The notes beneath the pieces are model-generated. The model did not search any database and had not been told where the DNA came from. It saw nothing but the letters and a program-made list of their open reading frames with translations. Below are positions 1-6,835 of a DNA stretch of 23,236 bases, in pieces; within the stretch, counting starts at the first letter, position 1; each line of letters opens with the position of its first letter. The translations under genes were made by a program, and so were the position numbers. Source of the DNA: Treponema sp. (GTDB taxonomy: Bacteria > Spirochaetota > Spirochaetia > Treponematales > Treponemataceae); assembly GCA_024691105.1 (NCBI GenBank), contig JAILNY010000002.1, positions 1-23,236 of the forward strand, in the 5' to 3' direction.

Positions 1-860
1 AGCTCCTTGGAAACAGGGCCTTCGCTATCCAATAACTGATTTACAAAATCAACATCTTCTTTTGTCGGACTATTAGCTAAAGCCTGAAGAGCAATACTTC
101 GAGTTTGTGGATTATCTAATAATGGAATAAAATCATTTTTAAGGTTGCCGATTCTAAGTTCTTTCATAGAATAAATAGCATAACCCTTTATACTATAATC
201 CCAGTTTTTTACAGCTTCCCGCAATAATTTTTCCGTCTTTTTATTTTTTCCAGTAACTGAAAGAATTTGAGCAGCAAGAATTTTGGCTTTTACATTTTTA
301 CTGGTAATTCTATCATAAGCGGTTTTTTGTAAAGATTCCTTATCCAGCTGAATATACAAAGGAATCATATGACTATCGCCAAAATTTTCATATTCTACCA
401 AAAAATCAAATAGAGCAGTTGTTTGTTTGGTTTTTAATAGCATCAAAGTTATACCAGCCCAAATGACATTGGCCTCTGTCTTTTCTGTTTTCAGTCTTTC
501 TAAAAGTTTTTTTTCAAAATTTTTATCACCAGCTCCTGCAATAACTAAATAAGACAATAATCGTTGATTGTCATTCTTTGAGTTAAATAATTTTTCTATA
601 TTATTTTTATAACTGTCAGTTTCTTTAAATTTTGAAAGTGGATATACAACAACTTGTTCATTATTTTCCATGAGGTACATCTCATCATAGTAAGGTTCCA
701 GGAAAATTGAATATGTCTGATACATGTTATCTAAATCTGTTTCAGTAAACTCAGTTCCAGTTGCATTGATAAAATCTTTTTCAAAATCTTCAATACTTTG
801 TCCAAATAAAGTAATTGAAAAGAATGTTATCAGTATCATTGATAAAATAATTTTTTTCAT
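1..860 (-). CDS. Exported HEAT-repeat-like protein, 3' end beyond window
   Basis: An open minus-strand frame runs from ATG at 860 to the window edge without a stop; about 286 codons are visible and the C-terminus is missing. It starts with a signal peptide (MKKIILSMILITFFSITLFG, likely cleaved just after residue 20), so the product is exported. The rest is helical and hydrophilic. Alternating helices with phrases such as NDNQRLLSYLVIAGAGDK, KNVKAKILAAQIL, YSIKGYAIYSMKEL and RSIALQALANSPTKEDV resemble HEAT-type repeats, which usually act as protein-binding scaffolds. The start has an AAAGGATG ribosome site. The same 14-base run CAAAGGATGTAAAA lies in front of the next gene upstream, 1017-1952, with which it is probably co-transcribed (156-base gap). 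Specific function is unknown. The HEAT call is a pattern judgement; the reading frame itself is secure. Confidence 0.6.
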   Translation of the reverse strand, partial: MKKIILSMILITFFSITLFGQSIEDFEKDFINATGTEFTETDLDNMYQTYSIFLEPYYDEMYLMENNEQVVVYPLSKFKETDSYKNNIEKLFNSKNDNQRLLSYLVIAGAGDKNFEKKLLERLKTEKTEANVIWAGITLMLLKTKQTTALFDFLVEYENFGDSHMIPLYIQLDKESLQKTAYDRITSKNVKAKILAAQILSVTGKNKKTEKLLREAVKNWDYSIKGYAIYSMKELRIGNLKNDFIPLLDNPQTRSIALQALANSPTKEDVDFVNQLLDSEGPVSKE

Positions 861-1016
861 TTTTTACATCCTTTGCGCCTCAGGCAGCGGGCGAGTTAGT
901 AGTTTTATTATGTGGAATTTTTTATTTCCTGTAAAGCATTCTTGTAAAATGAATAAAAATCTTCGCTATTATATAAATCGCTTGAAAACAGTTCAATCAG
1001 ACTCATTTAGTTTTCT

Positions 1017-1952
1017 TTATTTCAATATTTTCACTAATTCATCTGGAAGTTTTATCATTCCCCTTGAAGGATCATGTATAACTTTGTAGAATTTCTTTCC
1101 ATCAAACCAATATATCGAATCTGTAATGCTTGCAGGCCCCTGCTGATACATATAATTTACAAGACCAATCATTTGTACAATATCAGTATTCACAGTGTCT
1201 TTACTGATATTCTTTACAATAATTCCATAGCGGTTTGGAATAGCTACAAAAGCACCATATTTTGAAATAGATTTGATTTTTTTATTTAAATCATAAATTG
1301 AAGAAGTTATAAAAATATTTGTATCCGAATACATTATTGAAACATAAAATGATTCTGAAATTCTGCATTCCTGAAATTCTTCATTATTATTTTTAAGCGT
1401 ATTAGACTTTGCTGCTTCTATTATTTCTTTTTCACTTACATTCCATTTTCCGGTATATTCCTTTGTCAGATTTTTTACAGCACTCGGAAAATCTATAACA
1501 ACAACACTGATATAATCATCCGTTGTACATTCAAATATAGAAGACTCTGAAAACTGATTTTTATATACAATTGGATATATTCGTAATTTAAGAAATTCTT
1601 TTCCAGTTTCAAAAGTTTTTAATTTTGGCATTATCGCTTTTTCTTCAGCTCTGCTTACCTTTACCTGAGCAAAATGATTTTTAACAATATCGTTCCATTG
1701 TGACTTATCATTTTGAGCACAAATACTGTATAAGTTCGTTAATCCGACTTCTGTTCCAACATCAAAATAATCATTTTCTTCCTTAACTATAAAATATTCT
1801 TCGTCAAAGTGTTCTTCATAATTTTTTATGTGAATTTGTTTTAACTCGTTTTTGACAATATCGATAAACTTATTATAATCTTTACCTGGCTGTGCAGCTG
1901 CTGAAAATAAGATGAATAAACTCATTAATAATTTGGCTAGTGATTTTTTCAT
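1017..1952 (-). CDS. Exported DUF1444-like protein of unknown function
   Basis: The 311-residue protein has an N-terminal signal peptide (residues 1-20, ending SAAA before QPG). The mature part resembles the DUF1444 (YtpQ) family. It has a block EEYFIVKEENDYFDVG around 51-66 followed by LTNLY. A central W-x-V-S-x-x-E-I segment followed by NT lies around 170-185. A C-terminal segment around 235-260 contains AIPNRYGIIVKNIS. The end has YWFDGKKFYKV (281-291). Members of that family are usually cytosolic and of unknown function, so a signal peptide is unusual. The ATG at 1952 has AAAGGATG upstream. Codon use is visibly AT-rich compared with the genes to the right, as in the neighbouring HEAT-like gene, so the pair may be an acquired unit. 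The family assignment is from memory of motifs and is tentative; the ORF is secure. Confidence 0.6.
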   Translation of the reverse strand: MKKSLAKLLMSLFILFSAAAQPGKDYNKFIDIVKNELKQIHIKNYEEHFDEEYFIVKEENDYFDVGTEVGLTNLYSICAQNDKSQWNDIVKNHFAQVKVSRAEEKAIMPKLKTFETGKEFLKLRIYPIVYKNQFSESSIFECTTDDYISVVVIDFPSAVKNLTKEYTGKWNVSEKEIIEAAKSNTLKNNNEEFQECRISESFYVSIMYSDTNIFITSSIYDLNKKIKSISKYGAFVAIPNRYGIIVKNISKDTVNTDIVQMIGLVNYMYQQGPASITDSIYWFDGKKFYKVIHDPSRGMIKLPDELVKILK

Positions 1953-2011
1953 TTTACATCCTTTGTGTCTTAGAAAGCGAGAATATGTTTGGTCGATAGG
2001 TTACTGGGAAG

Positions 2012-2080
2012 CGCGCCCCAATTACGGGCGCGTGCTTAATCGGTGTGACGCTGAAATTCGCGCGAGGTTAGCACGCGAAT
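2012..2080 (-). terminator. Two consecutive GC-rich hairpins after the ABC transporter operon
   Basis: Just past the stop of the ATPase gene lie two inverted repeats: ATTCGCG (2056-2062) with CGCGAAT (2074-2080), and CGCGCCC (2012-2018) with GGGCGCG (2026-2032). In the minus-strand transcript the first is followed by TTTC only, so this is at best a weak intrinsic terminator. It may instead protect the mRNA 3' end. The sequence also forms the spacer upstream of the DUF1444-like gene. Confidence 0.35.
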
Positions 2081-2092
2081 CGCGTTCAATTA

Positions 2093-2875
2093 TTATCCCA
2101 AAAGCTTGTCGCTTACTTCGCCGGTTACGCTGAATTTTGCAAGAAGATCTTCTACCTTGAGGTTTTTCTTTTCTTCACCGCGTACATCGTAAACGATTTT
2201 TCCGTCCATCATCATGATAAGGCGGTTTCCGTAGCGGATTGCGTCTTTCATGTTGTGAGTTACCATAAAGGTTGTAAGATGATCCTTGTTTACAAATTCT
2301 TCTGTAAGCTCAAGAACTTTCTTTGCAGTTTTTGGATCAAGGGCGGCCGTGTGCTCGTCGAGCAAAAGCAATTTTGGCTTTTGAAGACATGACATCAAAA
2401 GTGTCAAAGCCTGACGCTGACCACCTGACAAAAGGCCGACCTTTGCTGTCATACGGTTTTCAAGGCCAAGATCAAGAAGGGCAAGCTTTTCGCGATAAAG
2501 TTCGCGTTCTTCGTTTTTGATGTACCAGGAGAGGCCGCGTTTTTTACCTCTGCGGTAGGCCATAGCAAGATTTTCTTCTATACCCATGTTTGCGGCTGTT
2601 CCCATCATCGGATCCTGAAAAACGCGGCCGAGATATTTGGCGCGAATATATTCAGGCTTGCCGGTAAGATTCATTCCATCGAGAACGATTGAACCTGTGT
2701 CTGTGTAATGTACACCAGCAATAATGTTAAGAAGTGTTGACTTACCGGCTCCGTTACCACCGATGACGGTTACAAAGTCGCCGTCTTCGAGTGTAAGGTC
2801 TACACCACGCAGAGCCTTTTTTTCTGTGATTGTGCCGGGATTAAAAGTCTTTGTAATATTTGTCAGTTGTAACAT
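2093..2875 (-). CDS. ABC importer ATP-binding protein (TrpXYZ-like system)
   Basis: This 260-residue cytoplasmic ATPase powers the importer whose permease and binding lipoprotein lie just upstream. All ABC motifs are present: Walker A GGNGAGKST (39-47), Q-loop FQDPM (Q87), signature LSGGQRQ (149-155), Walker B LLLLDE (169-174) followed by HTAALD, and the switch histidine in THNM (H207). The DEHTAALD form, with His where most ABC proteins have Pro, is characteristic as I recall of ATPases paired with PF04392 binding proteins. The gene follows the permease stop by 17 bases and is the last of the three. The likely substrate is tryptophan or a precursor, inferred only from the divergent trpE/trpGD genes. 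ATPase identity is certain, substrate is not. Confidence 0.9.
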   Translation of the reverse strand: MLQLTNITKTFNPGTITEKKALRGVDLTLEDGDFVTVIGGNGAGKSTLLNIIAGVHYTDTGSIVLDGMNLTGKPEYIRAKYLGRVFQDPMMGTAANMGIEENLAMAYRRGKKRGLSWYIKNEERELYREKLALLDLGLENRMTAKVGLLSGGQRQALTLLMSCLQKPKLLLLDEHTAALDPKTAKKVLELTEEFVNKDHLTTFMVTHNMKDAIRYGNRLIMMMDGKIVYDVRGEEKKNLKVEDLLAKFSVTGEVSDKLLG

Positions 2876-2892
2876 ATCTATTCCCCCAGCCC

Positions 2893-3858
2893 TTAGTTAT
2901 CTTTATCATGCTTAAACTTGTCGTCAGCATGTCTAGTGTCTACTTCGTTTGCAGGACCTTTATAGGCTCTGCGTCTTTTATCTATCTTTGATTTGAATAC
3001 CGGTACTGAAAGCGAAATTGCAACGATGAGGGCTGTCAAAAGCTTTAAGTCTGTTGACTTGAGACCCATCTGCAAAACTACAGCGATTACGATACGATAA
3101 ATGATAGAACCAAATATAACAGAGATTAATGTATACCAGAGTCCAAAGTGAGAACCAAAAATTACTTCGCCAATAATAATCGAAGCAAGACCAACAACGA
3201 TTGTACCTGTTCCCATTCCGACATCTGCATAACCCTGGCTCTGTGCAACCAGTGCTCCGGACATTGCAACAAGTCCGTTAGAAATCATAAGACCGATTAT
3301 TTTTGTTGTGTCTGTATTAACACCAAGAGCACGAACCATGTGCTCGTTGCTTCCTGTAGCGCGGATAGCTGAACCAAATTCTGTACCGAGGAACCAGTAC
3401 AAAAGGACAATAATTAAAACAACAACGATTATACCAATTATAAGTGAACATGTTGTTGTAGTTAAAATTCCGCCTGAAAGTTTTTTTAAAATTGACATAA
3501 GAGTCGGGCTGCCCAAAAGAGGTGTATTTGCCCTTCCCATTATACGGATGTTAATAGAATACAAAGCAATCTGTGTCAAAATACTTGCAAGAAGAATGTT
3601 TATCTTAAGCTTTGTGTTCATAAAACCTGTAACAAGTCCACAAACCATGCCCAGCAAAAATACAAAGAATAAGGTAAATAAAGGATTCATTCCGTGAATA
3701 ATAAGAACTGCAGACAAAGCTCCTCCGGCGGCAAAGCTTCCGTCGACTGTCATATCTGCGACATTAAGAATTCTGAAAGTAAGATAAACTCCCAATGTCA
3801 TAAGTCCCCAGAGAATGCCCTGAGAAACGGCTCCTTCGATTGCAAACAAAAGTGGCAT
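2893..3858 (-). CDS. ABC importer permease (BPD_transp_2 type)
   Basis: The 321-residue integral membrane protein has about eight to nine hydrophobic segments between residues 1 and 290 and a charged tail (KSKIDKRRRAYKG onward). It is of the LivH/RbsC-like permease class that accompanies PF04392 binding proteins. The segment TFRILNVADMTVDGSFAAGG near the N-terminus is a recognisable hallmark of this group. It most likely forms a homodimeric channel with two copies of the ATPase encoded downstream. The start at 3858 has a GGAG ribosome site (ACGGAGTAAATAC before ATG). It lies 75 bases after the binding-protein gene, with a hairpin in the gap. Function as the permease of this importer is well supported; the substrate is inferred from context. 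Confidence 0.88.
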   Translation of the reverse strand: MPLLFAIEGAVSQGILWGLMTLGVYLTFRILNVADMTVDGSFAAGGALSAVLIIHGMNPLFTLFFVFLLGMVCGLVTGFMNTKLKINILLASILTQIALYSINIRIMGRANTPLLGSPTLMSILKKLSGGILTTTTCSLIIGIIVVVLIIVLLYWFLGTEFGSAIRATGSNEHMVRALGVNTDTTKIIGLMISNGLVAMSGALVAQSQGYADVGMGTGTIVVGLASIIIGEVIFGSHFGLWYTLISVIFGSIIYRIVIAVVLQMGLKSTDLKLLTALIVAISLSVPVFKSKIDKRRRAYKGPANEVDTRHADDKFKHDKDN

Positions 3859-3881
3859 GTATTTACTCCGTACTTTTAAAT

Positions 3882-3920
3882 ACAGGGCAAGACTAAGTGT
3901 AAACCTTAAGCCTGCCCTGT
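3882..3920 (-). other. Intercistronic hairpin between binding-protein and permease genes
   Basis: An 8-bp perfect inverted repeat, ACAGGGCA (3882-3889) with TGCCCTGT (3913-3920), encloses a partly paired interior (CTAAG / CTTAAG). It sits in the 75-base gap after the binding-protein stop. No U-tract follows, so it is more likely an mRNA stabiliser or attenuator that raises binding-protein expression over the membrane components. An equivalent element occurs at 15492-15513. Confidence 0.5.
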
Positions 3921-3933
3921 CACATTTATTTTA

Positions 3934-4887
3934 TTATTTTAAATCTGCAGGAACTTTAAGTCCCAATGATTTTGCTGTATCTTCGTTAATCTTAAGATCA
4001 CATTTATCAAGATACTGAATTGGCATTTCTGCTGGTTTCTTTTCTCCCTTGAGAATCTGAACAGCCATTTCTGCTGTCTGCTTTCCAAGTTCGTAGTAGT
4101 TAATACCGTAAGTTGCAAGACCACCGGCAATAACCATTCCTTCTTCACCACAGATTGTAGGAATTTTGTTTTCTGTAGCAATCTGAGCAACAAGAGCCAT
4201 ACCAGCTGCGATCATGTTGTCTGTTGGTGCGTAAATTACGTCAACCTTTCCACAGAGGTTCTGAACAACCTGCTGAATTTCGTTTGAGTTAGAAACTGTT
4301 CCTTCGATATATTTAAGACCAAGTTCGTCACAAGCTTTTTCTGCAAGACCAATCTGGAAATATGAGTTCTGTTCGCTAGAGCAGAAAAGCATACCTACTG
4401 TCTTTGCTTCTGGGAAAAGCTTTTTCAAAAGTGCCATCTGTGCAGCACATGGTGTAAGGTCAGATGTACCTGTTACGTTTGTTCCAGGAGCTTCGTTTTT
4501 TTCTACGAGTTTTGCAGATTCTGGATCTGTTACTGAAGAAATAAGAATAGGAATATCCTTTGTAAGATTTGCTACAGCCTGAGCAGCAGGAGTTGCAATA
4601 GCAAAAATCATGTCATCACGATCATTGATAAGTTTTTCTGCAATTGTAACACAGTTAGCCTGTTCGCCCTGTGCATTCTGATAATCAATCTTAATGTTTT
4701 TTCCATCAACGTAACCAGCTTCTGCAAGACCGTCAACAAAACCTTTGTAGTTTGCATCAAGAGCAGAATGTTCAACGAGCTGAATAACACCGATTTTAAT
4801 TACCTTTGAATCTTCTTTTTTAGCGCAACTTGTAAAACTAAGTGCAACCATTGTAGCTGCCATAAGAGCAACAATAGACTTTTTCAT
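3934..4887 (-). CDS. ABC transporter substrate-binding lipoprotein (PF04392, TrpX-like)
   Basis: The 317-residue protein has a lipoprotein signal peptide with Cys at residue 21 (LSFTSC then AKKED), so it should be anchored at the cell envelope and present substrate to the permease. The mature part is a two-lobe periplasmic-binding fold of the ABC_sub_bind family. Diagnostic stretches include IKIGVIQLVEHSALDANYKG (31-50), FAIATPAAQAV, PILISSVTDPESAKLV, GTNVTGTSDL and ATYGINYYELGKQTAEMA near the C-terminus. In Firmicutes this family includes TrpX, a predicted tryptophan-binding protein. Here it is the first gene of the importer operon and diverges from trpE across a shared spacer, which fits tryptophan or an aromatic precursor as substrate. 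The start has an ACGGAGGT ribosome site. Family call is secure; substrate is inference. Confidence 0.88.
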   Translation of the reverse strand: MKKSIVALMAATMVALSFTSCAKKEDSKVIKIGVIQLVEHSALDANYKGFVDGLAEAGYVDGKNIKIDYQNAQGEQANCVTIAEKLINDRDDMIFAIATPAAQAVANLTKDIPILISSVTDPESAKLVEKNEAPGTNVTGTSDLTPCAAQMALLKKLFPEAKTVGMLFCSSEQNSYFQIGLAEKACDELGLKYIEGTVSNSNEIQQVVQNLCGKVDVIYAPTDNMIAAGMALVAQIATENKIPTICGEEGMVIAGGLATYGINYYELGKQTAEMAVQILKGEKKPAEMPIQYLDKCDLKINEDTAKSLGLKVPADLK

Positions 4888-4917
4888 TTAAATACCTCCG
4901 TGATATTTAGAGCCTTT

Positions 4918-4946
4918 ATTATAAAATTTAAATCGATACTATTCAA
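4918..4946 (-). promoter_or_regulatory. Promoter of the PF04392 importer operon
   Basis: On the minus strand, TTGAAT (4941-4946) and TATAAT (4918-4923) are separated by exactly 17 bases, a near-consensus sigma70-type promoter. Transcription would begin about 20-25 bases before the ATG at 4887. The leader is therefore too short for a T-box or riboswitch. The spacer contains TAGTATCG, which resembles the TAGAATCG repeat downstream of the trpE promoter. Confidence 0.65.
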
Positions 4947-5132
4947 TGGATGAAATATAACATAACTGAAATTTTTAACCGTGCTTAAAGTTCCGCAGGT
5001 TTGAAACTTCGCGTGCGGCGGATTAAGACGCGAGATGAGGAACATTCAGAGGAATACGGCGCGGGGTTAAATTTGAGATTCGGAAGGATGAGGAACGTTC
5101 AGCGAAATTTGAGAAAAAATTTTACGTTTCTG
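4947..5132. other. Spacer between divergent importer and trp promoters, with short repeats
   Basis: No gene is evident here. The stretch holds a direct repeat, ATGAGGAACATTCAG (5035-5049) and ATGAGGAACGTTCAG (5088-5102), differing at one base. It also holds an inverted repeat TCGCGT (5009-5014) with ACGCGA (5028-5033). The composition resembles other intergenic spacers of the window (for example 2040-2085) and may be a degenerate dispersed repeat. Confidence 0.4.
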
Positions 5133-5161
5133 TTGACAGATACAATTCTATGTGATATGTT
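5133..5161 (+). promoter_or_regulatory. Promoter of trpE
   Basis: TTGACA (5133-5138), a perfect -35, is followed after 17 bases by TATGTT (5156-5161). An extended -10 TG sits at 5153-5154. The expected start is near 5168, giving a 5' leader of about 65 bases before the trpE ATG. That leader has no leader peptide with Trp codons, so ribosome-mediated attenuation is not supported. Confidence 0.7.
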
Positions 5162-5163
5162 AC

Positions 5164-5195
5164 TTCTAATAGAAACGCTTCTTTTGATAGAATCG
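5164..5195 (+). promoter_or_regulatory. Candidate operator: tandem repeats just downstream of the trpE -10
   Basis: TTCTAATAGAA (5164-5174) is an 11-base palindrome with perfect 5-base arms. It starts three bases after the -10 box. The sequence TTCTAATAGAAACG (5164-5177) is repeated imperfectly as TTTTGATAGAATCG (5182-5195), 18 bases downstream, on nearly the same helix face. Placement over the transcription start suits a repressor site. The regulator is not encoded nearby and no known TrpR consensus is matched, so this is a candidate only. Confidence 0.35.
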
Positions 5196-5233
5196 TTTTC
5201 TTCAGCTACATGATTGAACTACTGGAGGCTAAT

Positions 5234-6709
5234 ATGCAGGCACAGACAGACTGCCAGAAAAGAACTGACAGCGTTTATAAATGCGTTTCAAATTCACGCT
5301 ATACACCTTATCTTTTAGGTAAAAAAATCGGAGCAAAGGCCATTTTTGAGTCGGCTAGCTTTGCCAAAGGAAGATCGCGCTACTCGTTTTTGATGACTGA
5401 AGAAGCGTTTAAAATTAAGCAGGAAGGCGATGAAATTACTTTTGTAATCGACGGAAAAGAAGTTCCGTTTGACGCTGCAAAATGCATGAACGGTCACAAG
5501 AGTCTTGATGCCCTTGGTCACGAAAAAGCGCCTGACATTCTTGATGCGCTTTTGTATGTTTCTGAACAGAACAAAAGCCCGGAAGGTCAGCTTGCAGAGC
5601 TCCCGCTCCCGGCAAGTGGTCTCGGCTATTTGAGTTATGAATTTGCAAAGCACTGCGACAACATCCGTTTTTTTGAACAGAAAGACGACCTTAATATTCC
5701 GGAAAGTCTTTTTGTCGCAGGTCACATCTATATTGTTTTTGATCACTTTACAGAAGAAATTCACATCTTTGGCTTAAACTACAACGAGCACCAGATTGAC
5801 TTAAATGCAGCCCTTGACCGTCTTTTAAAACAGATGAACAACATGGACTTTTCTTATCTTGAAGAAGAAAACCAGAGCTTTGAATACAAAATGATTACCG
5901 ACCTTGAAAAGTCTAAGGCTGAATATGTACAGAAAGTGAATACGCTCAAACGCCATATTATCGCAGGTGATATCATTCAGGCAGTTCCTAGCCGCCGTGT
6001 TCAGATTGAATGCAAAGCAGAAGCCCTTGCCGTTTACGGAAAGCTCCGAAAGGTAAATCCGTCGCCATATCTTTTTTACATTGACTTTGGCGACTTTCAG
6101 TTTACGGGAGCCTCTCCTGAGAGCCTTGTTCAGGTTCGTAAGGGAAAAGCGACTATCCATCCGATTGCGGGAACGATTCACCGGGGTAAAAATGATGCAG
6201 AAGATGAAAGTCTTAAAGCCGAGCTCCGTGGAAATCCAAAGGAACAGGCTGAACATCTGATGCTGGTTGACCTTGCGCGTAATGACCTTGGCCGTGTGTG
6301 CGAAAAAGGCAGCGTAACGGTTCCGCAGTACATGGAGTGCGAACTGTTCAGTCACGTAATTCATCTTGTAAGTACGACAGAGGGAATTGTACGCGACGGC
6401 GTTAAACCGATTCAGGTTCTGCGCGCATCGTTCCCGGCAGGTACTGTAAGCGGCGCGCCAAAAATCAGCGCAATGCAGATTTTAAGTAAACTTGAAACAA
6501 CTAAGCGCCGCTTTTATGCGGGTGCTGTTGGATACATTCAGCCAAACGGAGACCTGGACTTTTGTATTTCGATACGATGCGCGCTCCGTAAGGGCAACGT
6601 ATGGAATCTTCAGGCAGGCGGCGGCATTGTATATGATTCAACGCCGGAGCGTGAGTTTACAGAGACTTGCGAAAAGCTTGGAGCATTAATCGACACGCTG
6701 ACTAAATAA
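5234..6709 (+). CDS. trpE: Anthranilate synthase component I
   Basis: The product converts chorismate to anthranilate using ammonia from the TrpG domain encoded next. I chose ATG 5234 (491 residues) because GGAGG at 5224-5228 sits five bases before it; an in-frame ATG at 5210 has no such site. The N-terminal domain keeps the tryptophan feedback region: ES at 39-40 followed by GRSRYSF (46-52), and NPSPYLF at 275-281. The C-terminal chorismate-binding domain has HPIAGTIHRG (309-318), EHLMLVDLARNDLGR (340-354), TVSGAPKISAMQIL (404-417), YAGAVGYI (428-435) and QAGGGIVYDSTPEREF (460-475). Length is normal. The TrpG-TrpD fusion 126 bases downstream favours TrpE over the related PabB. Expression is likely from the promoter at 5133-5161. 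Confidence 0.95.
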   Translation: MQAQTDCQKRTDSVYKCVSNSRYTPYLLGKKIGAKAIFESASFAKGRSRYSFLMTEEAFKIKQEGDEITFVIDGKEVPFDAAKCMNGHKSLDALGHEKAPDILDALLYVSEQNKSPEGQLAELPLPASGLGYLSYEFAKHCDNIRFFEQKDDLNIPESLFVAGHIYIVFDHFTEEIHIFGLNYNEHQIDLNAALDRLLKQMNNMDFSYLEEENQSFEYKMITDLEKSKAEYVQKVNTLKRHIIAGDIIQAVPSRRVQIECKAEALAVYGKLRKVNPSPYLFYIDFGDFQFTGASPESLVQVRKGKATIHPIAGTIHRGKNDAEDESLKAELRGNPKEQAEHLMLVDLARNDLGRVCEKGSVTVPQYMECELFSHVIHLVSTTEGIVRDGVKPIQVLRASFPAGTVSGAPKISAMQILSKLETTKRRFYAGAVGYIQPNGDLDFCISIRCALRKGNVWNLQAGGGIVYDSTPEREFTETCEKLGALIDTLTK

Positions 6710-6718
6710 GGGGGGCGT

Positions 6719-6817
6719 TGCGGGGGGCTTAAAAAAAATGATTCCCCCCGCAGAGAGGGTCGCGAAAGACACCGCAGCAAAGCGAGGAGGCTTTCGCGAG
6801 GGAGAGACTTCTCCCTC
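6719..6817 (+). repeat. Three successive strong hairpins between trpE and trpGD
   Basis: Within the 126-base gap lie three perfect inverted repeats. TGCGGGGGG (6719-6727) pairs with CCCCCCGCA (6744-6752). TCGCGAAAG (6760-6768) pairs with CTTTCGCGA (6791-6799). GAGGGAGA (6798-6805) pairs with TCTCCCTC (6810-6817). The last two share two bases, so they compete slightly or stack. None is followed by a T-run before AAAGGAG and the trpGD start. They may modulate TrpE:TrpGD stoichiometry or be a dispersed intergenic repeat. A 33-codon ORF (6738-6839) overlaps the trpGD start but has no Trp codons and no clear ribosome site. Confidence 0.6.
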
Positions 6818-6835
6818 AAACAAAAGGAGATTTTT

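Noticed and set aside
5168..5233. Attenuator leader peptide or T-box upstream of trpE
   Set aside because: The leader is only about 65 bases, has no short ORF with Trp codons and no T-box landmarks; the only upstream ATG (5210) is in frame with trpE.
5315..6364. Long minus-strand ORFs (149 and 179 codons) inside trpE
   Set aside because: They lie antisense to a well-conserved enzyme gene, have no recognisable domains or ribosome sites, and reflect codon bias of the coding strand.
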